A stretch of DNA of 64,000 nt from Shewanella electrica (GCF_022321485.1 NZ_JAKOGG010000012.1:1-64000); one strand, 5' to 3'. Counted from the stretch's first letter, positions 46,519-56,393 are shown. Notes: generated by a model from the sequence alone, not told the origin. Numbers and translations are program-made.

Positions 46519-46608
46519 CGTAATAGGCCTCAAATTGAAGATAGCGCCAGCGTTAAACTTATACCAAGTAAACTAAGGGCCGAATCTACCCTATCCGGAG
46601 GCTTTAGA

Positions 46609-48018
46609 ATGTCAGTTGAATCGGTACTGAAACAACTCGAAGAGTTGGAAGTAAAATTTGTTGATCTGCGTTTTTGCGATACCAAAGGTAAAGAGCAGCA
46701 CGTATCTGTGCCTGCGCACCAGGTAAATGCCGACTTCTTTGAAGATGGCAAAATGTTTGACGGCTCTTCAATTGCAGGTTGGAAAGGCATTAACGAATCA
46801 GACATGGTGCTGATGCCAGACGTCAACACTTTCGTACTGGATCCATTCTTCGAAGAAACCACAGCTATCATCCGTTGTGACATTCTTGAACCAGCTACCA
46901 TGCAAGGTTACGAACGTGACCCACGCTCTATCGCTAAAAAAGCAGAAGAGTATCTGAAGTCTACCGGTATTGCAGACACAGTATTGATTGGCCCAGAACC
47001 AGAATTCTTCCTGTTTGACGATGTCCGCTTCGGCTCTGACATGTCAGGCAACTTCTACAAAGTTGGCGCTAAAGAAGCCGCTTGGAGCTCAGCTAACGAA
47101 TACGAAGATGGCAACACTGGCCACCGTCCTACCGTTAAAGGCGGTTACTTCCCAGTGCCACCAGTTGACTCTTCACAAGACTGGCGCAGTGCGACCTGTC
47201 TGGTATTGGAAGAGATGGGTCAAGTCGTTGAAGCGCACCACCATGAAGTGGCTACCGCTGGTCAAAACGAAATCGCTACTCGTTTCAACACCTTGACTGC
47301 TAAAGCAGACGAAATCCTGACCCTGAAATACGTTGTGCACAACATGGCTCACGCCTACGGCAAAACTGCGACCTTTATGCCAAAACCTATCATGGGTGAC
47401 AACGGCTCAGGTATGCACGTGCACCAATCTCTGGCAAAAGACGGTGTGAACCTGTTTGCTGGTGATAAATACGGCGGTCTGTCTGAAACTTGTTTGTACT
47501 ACATCGGTGGTATCATCAAGCACGCTCGCGCGCTGAACGCATTCACCAACCCAAGCACCAACTCTTACAAACGTCTGGTTCCTCACTTCGAAGCACCAGT
47601 AATGCTGGCTTACTCAGCACGTAACCGTAGTGCTTCTATCCGTATCCCAGTCGTTCCATCACCAAAAGCACGTCGTATTGAGACTCGCTTCCCAGATCCA
47701 ATGGCTAACCCATATCTGGCGTTCTCTGCACTGATGATGGCGGGTCTGGATGGTATCCAGAACAAGATCCACCCAGGCGATGCTATGGATAAAGACTTGT
47801 ACGATCTGCCAGCTGAAGAAGCGGCAGCAATCCCACAAGTGGCTGAGTCTCTGGACGTAGCACTGGCAGCACTGGATGCTGACCGTGAGTTCCTGACTAA
47901 AGGCGGTGTGTTCTCTAATGATTTCATCGATTCATACATCGCACTGAAAACGGCAGAAGCTGAGAAAATCAACCGCACAGTTCACCCACTGGAATTTGAA
48001 CTGTACTACAGCCTGTAA
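46609..48018 (+). CDS. glnA: Glutamine synthetase type I
   Basis: GlnA makes glutamine from glutamate, ammonia and ATP. The 469-residue dodecamer subunit has the family motifs FDGSSIAGW, the ATP-binding [16 protein letters not shown] and the adenylylation site DKDLYDLP (Tyr near 397), so it is the GSI-beta type controlled by GlnE. AGGAGG-like CCGGAGGC precedes the ATG. NtrC sites and a sigma-54 promoter lie upstream. glnLG is not adjacent but lies 4 kb downstream, as in Shewanella. Confidence 0.98.
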   Translation: MSVESVLKQLEELEVKFVDLRFCDTKGKEQHVSVPAHQVNADFFEDGKMFDGSSIAGWKGINESDMVLMPDVNTFVLDPFFEETTAIIRCDILEPATMQGYERDPRSIAKKAEEYLKSTGIADTVLIGPEPEFFLFDDVRFGSDMSGNFYKVGAKEAAWSSANEYEDGNTGHRPTVKGGYFPVPPVDSSQDWRSATCLVLEEMGQVVEAHHHEVATAGQNEIATRFNTLTAKADEILTLKYVVHNMAHAYGKTATFMPKPIMGDNGSGMHVHQSLAKDGVNLFAGDKYGGLSETCLYYIGGIIKHARALNAFTNPSTNSYKRLVPHFEAPVMLAYSARNRSASIRIPVVPSPKARRIETRFPDPMANPYLAFSALMMAGLDGIQNKIHPGDAMDKDLYDLPAEEAAAIPQVAESLDVALAALDADREFLTKGGVFSNDFIDSYIALKTAEAEKINRTVHPLEFELYYSL

Positions 48019-48070
48019 GCAATTGCCCTGCAATCTCCGGTGAGTCAAGCCACCGGTGAATAAAAAGAAA

Positions 48071-48096
48071 AGAGCCCCAGATTCGTCTGGGGCTCT
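48071..48096 (+). terminator. Terminator of glnA with UUCG tetraloop
   Basis: An 11-bp perfect stem (AGAGCCCCAGA/TCTGGGGCTCT) is capped by a TTCG loop, which is very stable in RNA. A shorter CCGGTG/CACCGG hairpin precedes it. The T tract is limited. Confidence 0.75.
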
Positions 48097-48237
48097 ACTA
48101 TTTGGGGCACAGTGAATGATCGGTGCCGCGTAAAATCTGTGATAAACATCAAATCTTTCTCGCAGTGACAATGTGCGTTTTCCAGCAAAGCCTTAACATT
48201 GTCGGCCTACTAACCCTTTCCCGTTCAAACCTATTCC

Positions 48238-50196
48238 ATGTTTGCTCAAAAATTGCATCGCCTAACGCAATGGCTTCCCGATCGTGCTGATCTACCCGAA
48301 GGACTTCGTATCGGTTTGCCGATGATGATAGGGCTGCTGCTGTTTGCCTTTTTAGGTAACACCACGGCGGGGGTCAATTCGATGATCTCGGCGTGGTTAG
48401 TTGGGGTGCAGGGTCGTAACTTGGCCTACCCTAAGCGGCTGGAATTATTGAGTAAATCAGCGGTCGTGTGCTGTGTCGCTGCGGCGCTTTCTTTGTTGAG
48501 CTTGTATCATCATCTTATCGGCGTGGCGGCGTTATGCGCCATTGGTTTGCTGTATGGTTTGTGCTCCAACCAACGGCGCTATATCCAGTTACTGACCTAT
48601 AACGCGGGCTTCTCACTGATCTGCGCACTGCATTTATTGGACACCGGTACGCCGTGGCAAATGGTGTTGCTATCGGCCGCATTTGGTAGCTGGTTAGCCA
48701 TGCTAAGTGCCGTGATTGCTGGGCCGTGGCTCAGTGTGCGCCAAGGCGAGCAACTACTGAGTAAAGTACAACTGGCCTTTGGTCATTGGAACAAGATGCT
48801 GCAACATTCGGTGGCTAGCAACGTCGGCCAACGTCTGGCGCTGCGTGAACAACTTGACGACAGTATCGCCATTCTGTCGCACTGGCTGTTAGAGATGCCA
48901 GACAATAGCGATGTGGAGCAGATAGCTAAACGTCTACGTTCGGTGCTGCAACTGATTGAAGCGATGGAAGAGATCAGTCGCGTACAACAGATGGCAAACC
49001 ATGAATCACGCCAACAACTGCAACAATACTTAGCCGACTTTGCCGAGCAATGGCCGCACTATGTTGCCAAAACGGGTGAACTGCCTGCGGTGCCATTACT
49101 GGAGCAACACCAACAGATCCTGCACACCGTCGACCAGCAGATCCAGCGGGCGCAAGACTTATCGCAACCACTGAACGACGAATGGCGGCAGCTGTTGTCA
49201 CTGATCTGGCCGTCTGACCATGAGAGTATCGTCAGCCAGTGGCATTTGGCCTTGAAAAAAGGCTCACGTGAGTGGCACCACGGTTTGCGTATTCTGTTTA
49301 CCTTGGCGATCTGCCAATTAGTGGTCGAGCTATTGCAACTGCCACAAGGCTTTTGGGTCACGCTCACCGCTTTTATCGTGTTGATGGTGGCACCGCTGGG
49401 ACAACTGCAAGCCCGTATCTGGGGCCGCTTGTACGGCACGCTGATCGGCTCGGTGGTATCGCTCGGCATGGTGTGGTATTTCGGCACCGGTGTGTGGTTG
49501 CTGCCAACCACTTGCATTGTGGTATTTTTGGCGTTTGCCACCTATTACAAGGCGCGCTACGAGATCCACGTGTTTTGGGTGACAGTGTTGATGGTCTTTG
49601 CCATCACACTGCTGTTGCCGTCCGATCCCTTGATTGCGCTCTATCGCACCATCGACACCCTCACCGGCGCGCTGATTGCTTTTCTTGCGATGCACCTGTT
49701 TATCCCTAGCTGGACGCGCCGCTGGATCGACAGTTACGTGGTGAACTTCATCGAATTGGAGCAACAGTGGCTGCATAAAATTGCCGCGGGGGAACGCGAT
49801 CGTATGCTGCGCTGGCAAGCTCACCGCGCGCTGCGCCAACTGGGGTTAGAAGTCGGCTACATGCGGCTGGAGCCCAACATGTCACAGCGAGAGCTGTCGG
49901 ATTGGCAGAGTTTTCTCTGGCTCGGGCTAACGCTTCACTGTACGCTGGTGGTATTAGCAAGACAGCAACGCGATGTTGAACTGACCGCCGCCGCACAACA
50001 ACTGAGTGCGTGGATCCCGCTATTCAAGCAACGGATGCACCCGCGTTGGTCACTGTTGCCGCAAGTATTAGCGGCCAGCAATCAACCTCATGAATGGTTA
50101 ATGCAAGACATTGGCGAGCTGTATCAGTGGCTCAATTGGCAACGTCCTTTTGCTTTGTTGAAGGAGTCGGACACCCACCACCACGCAACGGAATAG
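48238..50196 (+). CDS. FUSC-family inner-membrane protein (YccS/aromatic-acid exporter-like)
   Basis: This 652-residue protein has two membrane blocks, each of about five to six helices (about 25-165 and 350-485), separated by a long soluble helical region, with a cytoplasmic C-terminal domain. This is the fusaric-acid-resistance (FUSC) architecture shared by YccS and AaeB. The substrate is unknown, with efflux of aromatic acids as the family precedent. It lies 4 nt before the dehydrogenase gene at 50201 and is probably cotranscribed with it. Confidence 0.83.
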   Translation: MFAQKLHRLTQWLPDRADLPEGLRIGLPMMIGLLLFAFLGNTTAGVNSMISAWLVGVQGRNLAYPKRLELLSKSAVVCCVAAALSLLSLYHHLIGVAALCAIGLLYGLCSNQRRYIQLLTYNAGFSLICALHLLDTGTPWQMVLLSAAFGSWLAMLSAVIAGPWLSVRQGEQLLSKVQLAFGHWNKMLQHSVASNVGQRLALREQLDDSIAILSHWLLEMPDNSDVEQIAKRLRSVLQLIEAMEEISRVQQMANHESRQQLQQYLADFAEQWPHYVAKTGELPAVPLLEQHQQILHTVDQQIQRAQDLSQPLNDEWRQLLSLIWPSDHESIVSQWHLALKKGSREWHHGLRILFTLAICQLVVELLQLPQGFWVTLTAFIVLMVAPLGQLQARIWGRLYGTLIGSVVSLGMVWYFGTGVWLLPTTCIVVFLAFATYYKARYEIHVFWVTVLMVFAITLLLPSDPLIALYRTIDTLTGALIAFLAMHLFIPSWTRRWIDSYVVNFIELEQQWLHKIAAGERDRMLRWQAHRALRQLGLEVGYMRLEPNMSQRELSDWQSFLWLGLTLHCTLVVLARQQRDVELTAAAQQLSAWIPLFKQRMHPRWSLLPQVLAASNQPHEWLMQDIGELYQWLNWQRPFALLKESDTHHHATE

Positions 50197-50200
50197 CGGT

Positions 50201-51367
50201 ATGTTTAATTTCCAGTTTTATAACCCGACGCGGCTGGTCTTTGGTAAAGGCAGCTTAACGGAATTAACCAAGTTAGTGGCGCCAGCAACCAAAGTGTTGC
50301 TGCTTTACGGCGGTCAAAGTGCCGAACGTAACGGCACCTTAGCCCAAGTGCGTGATGCGCTTAAACACTGCCAACTGCATGAATTTAGCGGCATTCAAGC
50401 GAATCCAGATTACGATCAACTGATGCCTGCCGTGGCGTTAATTAAACAGCACGATATTGGCTTATTGCTCGCCGTTGGTGGTGGTTCAGTGATCGATGGC
50501 ACCAAGTTTCTTGCTGCTGCCGCCTGTTATGATGGCGACCCGTGGGAAATTTTAGAAACCTACGGCAAACGTATTCATCGCGCGTTACCCGTGGGCGTAG
50601 TGCAGACATTTCCCGCCACCAGCTCAGAGAACAACAACGGCAGCGTCATCAGCCGCTATAGCATGCGAGCCAAGCGCTCGTTTCGCAATCCGCATGTGTT
50701 CCCGCAATTTGCCATTCTCGATCCCGAAATCTCCTACAGTTTGCCTGCTAAGCAGCTCGCCAATGGTGTGGTTGATGCTTTTATCCATGTGTGCGAGCAG
50801 TATCTGACGTATCCGGTTAACGCCGCGGTGCAAGATCGCTTTGCCGAAGGCTTGTTGCAAACCTTGAAAGAAACCGGCCCGCAAGCCCTCGCCACACCAC
50901 AAGATTACGACATCCGTGCCAATCTGATGTTAGCCTGTGCTTGGTGCCACAACGGCCTAATCTGTTCTGGCGTGCCACAGGATTGGGCTACCCATAAAAT
51001 TGGTCATGAATTAACAGCGATTTTTGGGCTCGACCACGCGGTCACCTTAGCGATTATTCTGCCAACGTTGCTGGAGATGTTCCGCCAGCCGAAGCGTGAC
51101 AAATTGCTGCAATACGCCGAGCGAGTGTGGCAGATCTGCGATGGTGACGATGAACAAAAAATCACGGCGGCGATTGCTCAAACCCGCGCCTTCTTTGAGC
51201 AGATGGGCATTGGTACCTATCTGCAAGACTACGGCATCAGTGCCGACGAGCTGCAACCGGTACTCGATAATCTCGAGCGTAGCGGCATGACGCAACTGGG
51301 TGAACATAAAGACATTACCTTGGATGTGAGCCGCCAAATTTTGCTCAACAGCGTGGCGCCTCGTTAA
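50201..51367 (+). CDS. yqhD: Iron-containing NADPH-dependent alcohol dehydrogenase, YqhD-like
   Basis: This 388-residue enzyme of the group III dehydrogenases reduces short and medium aldehydes, including lipid-peroxidation products, with NADPH. The nucleotide-binding motif is AVGGGSVIDGTK. The metal ligands follow the family: D and H in NGVVDAFIHVCEQY and two His in THKIGHE...GLDHAVTLA. Alignment with YqhD is close along the whole length. It lies 4 nt after the FUSC gene. Confidence 0.9.
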   Translation: MFNFQFYNPTRLVFGKGSLTELTKLVAPATKVLLLYGGQSAERNGTLAQVRDALKHCQLHEFSGIQANPDYDQLMPAVALIKQHDIGLLLAVGGGSVIDGTKFLAAAACYDGDPWEILETYGKRIHRALPVGVVQTFPATSSENNNGSVISRYSMRAKRSFRNPHVFPQFAILDPEISYSLPAKQLANGVVDAFIHVCEQYLTYPVNAAVQDRFAEGLLQTLKETGPQALATPQDYDIRANLMLACAWCHNGLICSGVPQDWATHKIGHELTAIFGLDHAVTLAIILPTLLEMFRQPKRDKLLQYAERVWQICDGDDEQKITAAIAQTRAFFEQMGIGTYLQDYGISADELQPVLDNLERSGMTQLGEHKDITLDVSRQILLNSVAPR

Positions 51368-51428
51368 TACCATTTGCTGAAAAAACGGGCTATATTCAAC
51401 GAATAGGCAGCGGGATAGAGTAACCACC

Positions 51429-51980
51429 ATGCGTCACTTATGGATAATGTTGGCACTGATTGCGATGAGCGCCCACGGCGCCATCTATAAATGGGTCGAT
51501 AAAGATGGCAAAGTCCATTACAGCGACGAGCCACATCCCAACGCTGAAGTGGTGCAACTCAACGAAAACACTCAAAACAGTGTCACCATTCCCGCACCTA
51601 AACCGTTAAATATCACCCCAGTGGCTGCGCCAACCACCACAGAGCAGCAAAGCCGCTACCAACTGTCCATTACCTCCCCGCAACAGCAAGCCACTATCCG
51701 CAGCAACGCCGGTGATCTCACAGTTGCAGTTAATGTCGAACCACAGCTCGCCTCCGGCCATCATCTGCAACTGTTTATTGATGGTGTGGCAGCAACCGAG
51801 CTACAAGCCGCAGGTATTTTCCAGCTGCATGATATTGACCGCGGCGAGCACCAGATTGAAGCTAAAGTAGTGCTGCAAAACGGCAAAGTCCTTGCATCTA
51901 GCTCCGCTACTACCTTTTTTATGCACCAAGCTGGCCTGATACAACCGGTATTTCCGGCGCCCAGCGTGAAGAAAAACTAA
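51429..51980 (+). CDS. DUF4124 exported protein
   Basis: This 183-residue protein has a signal peptide (about 1-17, cut after AHG or AHGA). The DUF4124 core IYKWVDKDGKVHYSDEPHP follows, then a linker and a beta-sandwich-like C-terminal domain. Such proteins often precede glnL in Shewanella and Vibrio. The function is unknown. It lies 120 nt upstream of glnL, separated by the NtrC operators. Confidence 0.85.
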   Translation: MRHLWIMLALIAMSAHGAIYKWVDKDGKVHYSDEPHPNAEVVQLNENTQNSVTIPAPKPLNITPVAAPTTTEQQSRYQLSITSPQQQATIRSNAGDLTVAVNVEPQLASGHHLQLFIDGVAATELQAAGIFQLHDIDRGEHQIEAKVVLQNGKVLASSSATTFFMHQAGLIQPVFPAPSVKKN

Positions 51981-52051
51981 CTATATCTTTCTAAATCAAA
52001 TAGATATTTTTCTTTCGCTGCGAGGTTAATGGCTTTTCGTTGCTTGCGGGT

Positions 52052-52081
52052 TGCACCAGAATAGTGCACCATTGTGGTGCA
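52052..52081 (+). promoter_or_regulatory. Overlapping NtrC sites upstream of glnL
   Basis: TGCACCAGAATAGTGCA (52052-52068) and the perfect consensus TGCACCATTGTGGTGCA (52065-52081) share four bases. They end 20 nt before the glnL ATG, where bound NtrC would block transcription, as at E. coli glnLp. Autorepression of glnLG is expected. Confidence 0.8.
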
Positions 52082-52100
52082 ACTGTTTCAGGAATGACAG

Positions 52101-53174
52101 ATGGACACAAATAACCTGCTCAATCATCTGGTCACCGCCGTGTTAGTGATCGACAGTAACCTGCAAGCGAGCTACGCCAATGCAGCGGCTGAGCAACTCC
52201 TCGGCATCTCTATCCATAAGCTTACCGAATTACCGCTGACCGAGTTAATCCAAAACTTAGCCATTGACGCCAAAGTGCTACGCAGCGCCATTGACAGCCA
52301 CCAAGGCTTAACCGTTAACACCACGCAACTGCTGACGTTAGATGGTCAACATCATACGGTGGATCTGACGCTAGTGCCGTTGGAAGTCGGCGTAGATGAA
52401 CTGTCGCTGAGCATTTTGGAACTGCGCCAAGTTGATCAACAACGGCGTATCCACCAGCAGTTGACACTCGATGCTCAGCAGCAAGCGGCACAGTTTTTAG
52501 TGCGTAACCTCGCCCATGAGATCAAAAACCCGTTGGGCGGCTTACGTGGTGCGGCGCAGCTGCTATCCAAAGAGCTGACGGATGCCCACCTCAAAGAATT
52601 TACCACGCTGATTATTGAGCAGGCCGACCGTCTACGTGGCTTGGTTGACCGTTTACTGGGGCCGCAAAAGCCATCGCAGCACAAGGTGCTTAACATCCAT
52701 ATGGTGATCCAGAAGGTATTGAATCTGGTGAACTTAACCTTGCCAGCGCATATCCAGCTAAAGCAGGACTACGATCCATCGATTCCCGATCTGCCGATTG
52801 ATGAAGATCAGATGCAGCAGGCAATTCTCAACATCGTGCAAAACGCCATTCAAGCGCTGGAGCCGCGTCGTTCTGGCGAAATACTGATCCGCACCCGCAC
52901 CGCCTATCAAGTCACCATTGGGGCCGTGCGCCATAAACTGGCATTGGTGCTGTCGATCATCGACGACGGTCCCGGCATTGCACCAGAATTGGTCGACACC
53001 TTGTTCTATCCTATGGTGACAGGCCGTAAAGATGGCAACGGTCTCGGGCTATCAATTGCCCATAACATTACTCGGTTACACGGCGGACGCATTGACTGTA
53101 ACTCCGCCCCAGGACATACCGAATTTACCTTAACCCTGCCAATCAACCGTGAGCAGGAAGCATCACAGGGCTAA
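52101..53174 (+). CDS. glnL: Nitrogen regulation sensor kinase NtrB (GlnL)
   Basis: NtrB phosphorylates NtrC under nitrogen limitation and, with PII, dephosphorylates it. The 357-residue cytosolic protein has an N-terminal PAS domain (about 5-110), an H-box NLAHEIKNPLGGLRG with phospho-acceptor H139, and the ATP-binding N, G1 and G2 boxes (NIVQNAIQAL, DDGPGI, GNGLGLSI). It lies 16 nt before glnG in one operon. Confidence 0.97.
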   Translation: MDTNNLLNHLVTAVLVIDSNLQASYANAAAEQLLGISIHKLTELPLTELIQNLAIDAKVLRSAIDSHQGLTVNTTQLLTLDGQHHTVDLTLVPLEVGVDELSLSILELRQVDQQRRIHQQLTLDAQQQAAQFLVRNLAHEIKNPLGGLRGAAQLLSKELTDAHLKEFTTLIIEQADRLRGLVDRLLGPQKPSQHKVLNIHMVIQKVLNLVNLTLPAHIQLKQDYDPSIPDLPIDEDQMQQAILNIVQNAIQALEPRRSGEILIRTRTAYQVTIGAVRHKLALVLSIIDDGPGIAPELVDTLFYPMVTGRKDGNGLGLSIAHNITRLHGGRIDCNSAPGHTEFTLTLPINREQEASQG

Positions 53175-53190
53175 TAAGAGAGGAAGCAAT

Positions 53191-54594
53191 ATGAGCGAAC
53201 AAGTGTGGATTCTCGACGATGACAGCTCTATCCGTTGGGTACTGGAGCGAGCACTACGGGGAGCCAAAATTAGCTGCGCCACCTTTGCGGCAGCCGAGTC
53301 CCTTTGGGACGCATTACAGATTTCGCAGCCGCGGGTGATCGTGTCGGATATTCGCATGCCCGGTACCGATGGTTTAACGCTGCTGGAACGCATCAATAGC
53401 CATTTTCCGCACATTCCCGTGATCATCATGACCGCGCATTCCGATTTAGACAGCGCTGTGAGTGCCTATCAAGCGGGTGCGTTTGAATACCTGCCCAAAC
53501 CGTTTGATATTGATGAAGCGATTGCCTTGGTTGAACGGGCCATCACCCATGCGACCGAACATTCGCCAGTGCCGGATGACTCACAGCTCAATACGCCAGA
53601 AATCATCGGCGAAGCGCCGGCAATGCAAGAGGTGTTTCGCGCCATCGGCCGTTTGTCGCGCTCGTCCATCAGTGTATTGATCAACGGCCAATCCGGTACC
53701 GGTAAAGAGTTGGTCGCCGGCGCGCTGCATAAACACAGCCCGCGCAGCGAGCAGCCATTTATCGCACTGAACATGGCCGCCATTCCTAAAGACCTGATTG
53801 AATCTGAGTTATTTGGGCACGAAAAAGGCGCATTTACCGGTGCCGCTAACGTGCGCCAAGGCCGTTTTGAACAAGCCAATGGCGGCACGCTGTTTCTCGA
53901 TGAAATCGGCGATATGCCGCTCGATGTGCAAACCCGTTTGCTGCGGGTATTGGCCGATGGCCAGTTTTATCGCGTCGGCGGGCATCTGCCAGTGCGCGTC
54001 GATGTGCGCATTATTGCCGCCACCCACCAAGACTTAGAATCGCTGGTGCAAAAAGGCCAATTCCGTGAGGATTTATTCCACCGCCTCAACGTGATTCGCG
54101 TGCACCTGCCGCCACTGTCACAACGCCGCGAAGATATTCCACAATTGGCGCGGCACTTTTTATCGGCTGCCGCCAAAGAGATCGGCGTCGAAGCCAAAGT
54201 GCTCACCAAAGAAACCGCCATTAAGTTGCAGCAATTGCCGTGGCCGGGCAACGTGCGTCAGTTAGAAAACACCTGCCGCTGGCTCACGGTGATGGCGTCC
54301 GGCCAAGAAATTTTGCCGCAAGATCTGCCGCATGAACTGTTTAAAGAACCCAGCAGCCCATCGGCGAGCGGCAACAACAGTTTGGATTGGCAAAGCGCAT
54401 TGCGTTTGTGGCTCGATCAGCGTTTATCGCAAGGTGAAAGCGATCTGCTGACCGAGATCCAACCGGCATTTGAACGCATTTTGTTGGAAACCGCGTTAGA
54501 GCATACTCAAGGCCATAAGCAAGAAGCGGCGAAACGCCTCGGCTGGGGTCGCAACACGCTCACCCGTAAGTTGAAAGAGTTGTCGATGGACTAA
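53191..54594 (+). CDS. glnG: Nitrogen regulation response regulator NtrC (GlnG)
   Basis: NtrC activates sigma-54 promoters such as glnA's. The 467-residue protein has a receiver domain (D10, D11, phospho-site D53 in VSDIRMPG), an AAA+ domain with GQSGTGKE and GAFTGA, and a Fis-type C-terminal helix-turn-helix (KQEAAKRLGWGRNTLTRKL). The ATG 53191 is used because AGAGGAAG precedes it; an earlier in-frame start inside glnL is rejected. Confidence 0.97.
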   Translation: MSEQVWILDDDSSIRWVLERALRGAKISCATFAAAESLWDALQISQPRVIVSDIRMPGTDGLTLLERINSHFPHIPVIIMTAHSDLDSAVSAYQAGAFEYLPKPFDIDEAIALVERAITHATEHSPVPDDSQLNTPEIIGEAPAMQEVFRAIGRLSRSSISVLINGQSGTGKELVAGALHKHSPRSEQPFIALNMAAIPKDLIESELFGHEKGAFTGAANVRQGRFEQANGGTLFLDEIGDMPLDVQTRLLRVLADGQFYRVGGHLPVRVDVRIIAATHQDLESLVQKGQFREDLFHRLNVIRVHLPPLSQRREDIPQLARHFLSAAAKEIGVEAKVLTKETAIKLQQLPWPGNVRQLENTCRWLTVMASGQEILPQDLPHELFKEPSSPSASGNNSLDWQSALRLWLDQRLSQGESDLLTEIQPAFERILLETALEHTQGHKQEAAKRLGWGRNTLTRKLKELSMD

Positions 54595-54612
54595 ACGCGA
54601 TAGGTTCGGTAC

Positions 54613-54640
54613 AAAAAAGGATGCGCATGCATCCTTTTTT
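54613..54640. terminator. Bidirectional terminator between glnG and fieF
   Basis: A 12-bp perfect stem (AAAAAAGGATGC/GCATCCTTTTTT) with a GCAT loop gives T runs in both directions, serving the convergent glnG and fieF transcripts. Confidence 0.92.
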
Positions 54641-54658
54641 ATTTTATAAATTAACGGA

Positions 54659-55585
54659 TTATGGTGACTCAGGCGCGATCTCTTCGCGCAGCACGGTGGC
54701 AGGCACTTCATCTTCTGGATCTTGGTGAATAATCACCTCAGCATTGGGGAACGCCGCAGCAATACGATACTCGGCATCCACCGCGATACGATGCGCTTCT
54801 CTGAGCGGCAGATCGCCGTCTAACTCTAAGTGCAGTTGAATAAACAGGGTCTGCCCCGACTGACGTGTGCGCAAATCGTGTACGCCGTACACTTGCTCAC
54901 ACTCGGTGGCAATCTGCACGATCTGTAACCGTGTTTCCTCATCCAGTTCACGGTCAAGCAAGGCTTGAATTGAGCGATAACCCAAATCCCCCGCTTGATA
55001 GCCGATATACAACGCAATCAAAATGGCAAACAGGCCATCAGCCCACCATAGCCCATAACCCGCCAACACTAGCGCCAATAGCACCGCAGCATTTAAAAAC
55101 AGGTCGGATTTATAGTGCAGCGCATCGGCTTCTACCACAGTGCTAGCGGTCGCTTGCAAGGCTTTCTTTTGCAACGTGACTAACGCCAAGGTCAGTGCAA
55201 TGGCAATTACAGATACCGCCATACCGATAGTGGCATGCTGCACTGGTTCTGGTGCGAATAAGCGGTCGCCGCCATGCAACAGCAGGAAGAAGGCGCTGCC
55301 CAGAATAAACGCGGCTTGCGCCAATGAGGCGAGATGTTCCGCCTTACCATGACCATAACGATGATCATTATCGGCAGGCACTAAGGCATAACGCACGGCA
55401 AAGAAGTTAACCAGCGACGCTAATACATCCGCCACCGAGTCAGTCACTGAGGCCAACATACTGGCCGAACCCGACCATAACCACGCCGCCAGTTTTATCA
55501 CAATCAATACAGAGGCGGTGGCTACGGCGGCTCGGCTAGCTAGCTTTACCCAAAACGCATAGTCTTTTTGTGGCACGTCGAACAC
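54659..55585 (-). CDS. fieF: Cation diffusion facilitator FieF (Fe2+/Zn2+ efflux)
   Basis: This 308-residue proton-coupled metal exporter has six helices and a C-terminal cytoplasmic metal-binding domain. The intramembrane site is read as D..D in SVTDSVADV and H..D in ADALHYKSD, the FieF/YiiP pattern. HRYGHGKAEHLA is also conserved. fieF next to cpxP is the enterobacterial order as well. The substrate set (Fe, Zn) is known for FieF and inferred here. Confidence 0.94.
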   Translation of the reverse strand: MFDVPQKDYAFWVKLASRAAVATASVLIVIKLAAWLWSGSASMLASVTDSVADVLASLVNFFAVRYALVPADNDHRYGHGKAEHLASLAQAAFILGSAFFLLLHGGDRLFAPEPVQHATIGMAVSVIAIALTLALVTLQKKALQATASTVVEADALHYKSDLFLNAAVLLALVLAGYGLWWADGLFAILIALYIGYQAGDLGYRSIQALLDRELDEETRLQIVQIATECEQVYGVHDLRTRQSGQTLFIQLHLELDGDLPLREAHRIAVDAEYRIAAAFPNAEVIIHQDPEDEVPATVLREEIAPESP

Positions 55586-55621
55586 TCGTTAATCGGCAGA
55601 ATGATCGATATGTTAACAAAA

Positions 55622-56176
55622 TTACTGTTGCTGTGGCAGTTGTGGGCCACGTTTACGCGTAAAACCTTGCTGCACTTGTTGTTGCTGCTCTTCGGTCAAC
55701 AGTTGGTAGATTTGATGCTGCATTTTCAGCTTTTCGACTTGATACGCCGCACGTTGCTGTTCACGTTGTGCCACCAATTTTTTCGCTTTGGCTTCATCAA
55801 AATCTTTGGCGGCCATTAAGCTCTTCATCGCGTCAAAGTTTTGCTTGTGAGCCTCCATCATCGCTTGGAAATGCTGTTTCTTAAGCGCCTTAATCTGCTC
55901 CTGCTGTTGCTCAGTCAGTTGCACACCACGTAGCGACATAAAGCCCATCATGTCATGCTCCATACCACCCCAAGCGCGGTGAGCACGAGGGCCATCAAAG
56001 CCTTTTTTCGCCATCATACCGTGATGGAAACCACCACCTTGCATTTGCGGGCACGCACAGCCTGCTGGCGGTGCCGGTGGTGTTGGTGCTTCTTCTGGAG
56101 CAGCTACGGCGGCTGCGGCCCACAAGCTACCACCCATCATCAGTGCGAATAATCCTGCTGTTAGTTGCTTAGCCAT
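55622..56176 (-). CDS. cpxP: Periplasmic CpxP/Spy-family stress protein
   Basis: This 184-residue periplasmic protein has a signal peptide (cut near AVAA, about 26), a Pro-rich spacer with CAC, and a helical domain carrying two LTxxQ motifs (LTEQQQ and LTEEQQ), the mark of CpxP/Spy. CpxP restrains CpxA and helps folding. The start is ATG 56176 behind AAGGAG. It is divergent from cpxRA with CpxR boxes between. The Pro/Cys-rich N-terminal stretch and the His/Met-rich run (GGFHHGMMAKK) are unlike E. coli CpxP and may bind metal. Confidence 0.88.
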   Translation of the reverse strand: MAKQLTAGLFALMMGGSLWAAAAVAAPEEAPTPPAPPAGCACPQMQGGGFHHGMMAKKGFDGPRAHRAWGGMEHDMMGFMSLRGVQLTEQQQEQIKALKKQHFQAMMEAHKQNFDAMKSLMAAKDFDEAKAKKLVAQREQQRAAYQVEKLKMQHQIYQLLTEEQQQQVQQGFTRKRGPQLPQQQ

Positions 56177-56252
56177 AATTGGTCTCCTTAGGCAGTGCAG
56201 TTGGTTCGTAATCAAGTCTAGTCTCGTTTGCGTAAGGGAAATCATCGCCTCG

Positions 56253-56267
56253 GTAAAACACTGTAAA
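56253..56267 (-). promoter_or_regulatory. CpxR box near cpxP
   Basis: GTAAA-ACACT-GTAAA is a perfect CpxR consensus, 77 nt from the cpxP start codon in the divergent cpxP/cpxR gap. The assignment to cpxP is by proximity. Confidence 0.75.
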
Positions 56268-56296
56268 AGTCACTACATCAAAGGAAAACACGATTC

Positions 56297-56311
56297 TTTA
56301 CTTACACTTAC
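56297..56311 (-). promoter_or_regulatory. Second CpxR-like box in the cpxP/cpxR gap
   Basis: The minus-strand sequence GTAAG-TGTAA-GTAAA differs from the consensus by one base. It lies closer to cpxR (start 56394) and could provide autoactivation of cpxRA. Confidence 0.6.
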
Positions 56312-56393
56312 ACTGGCTAACGGCAATTGACCCACAACAGGGTATACTCCTATGCTGTTGCCTATTGCTAATCTCAACCGTGAGTAAGTCGTT

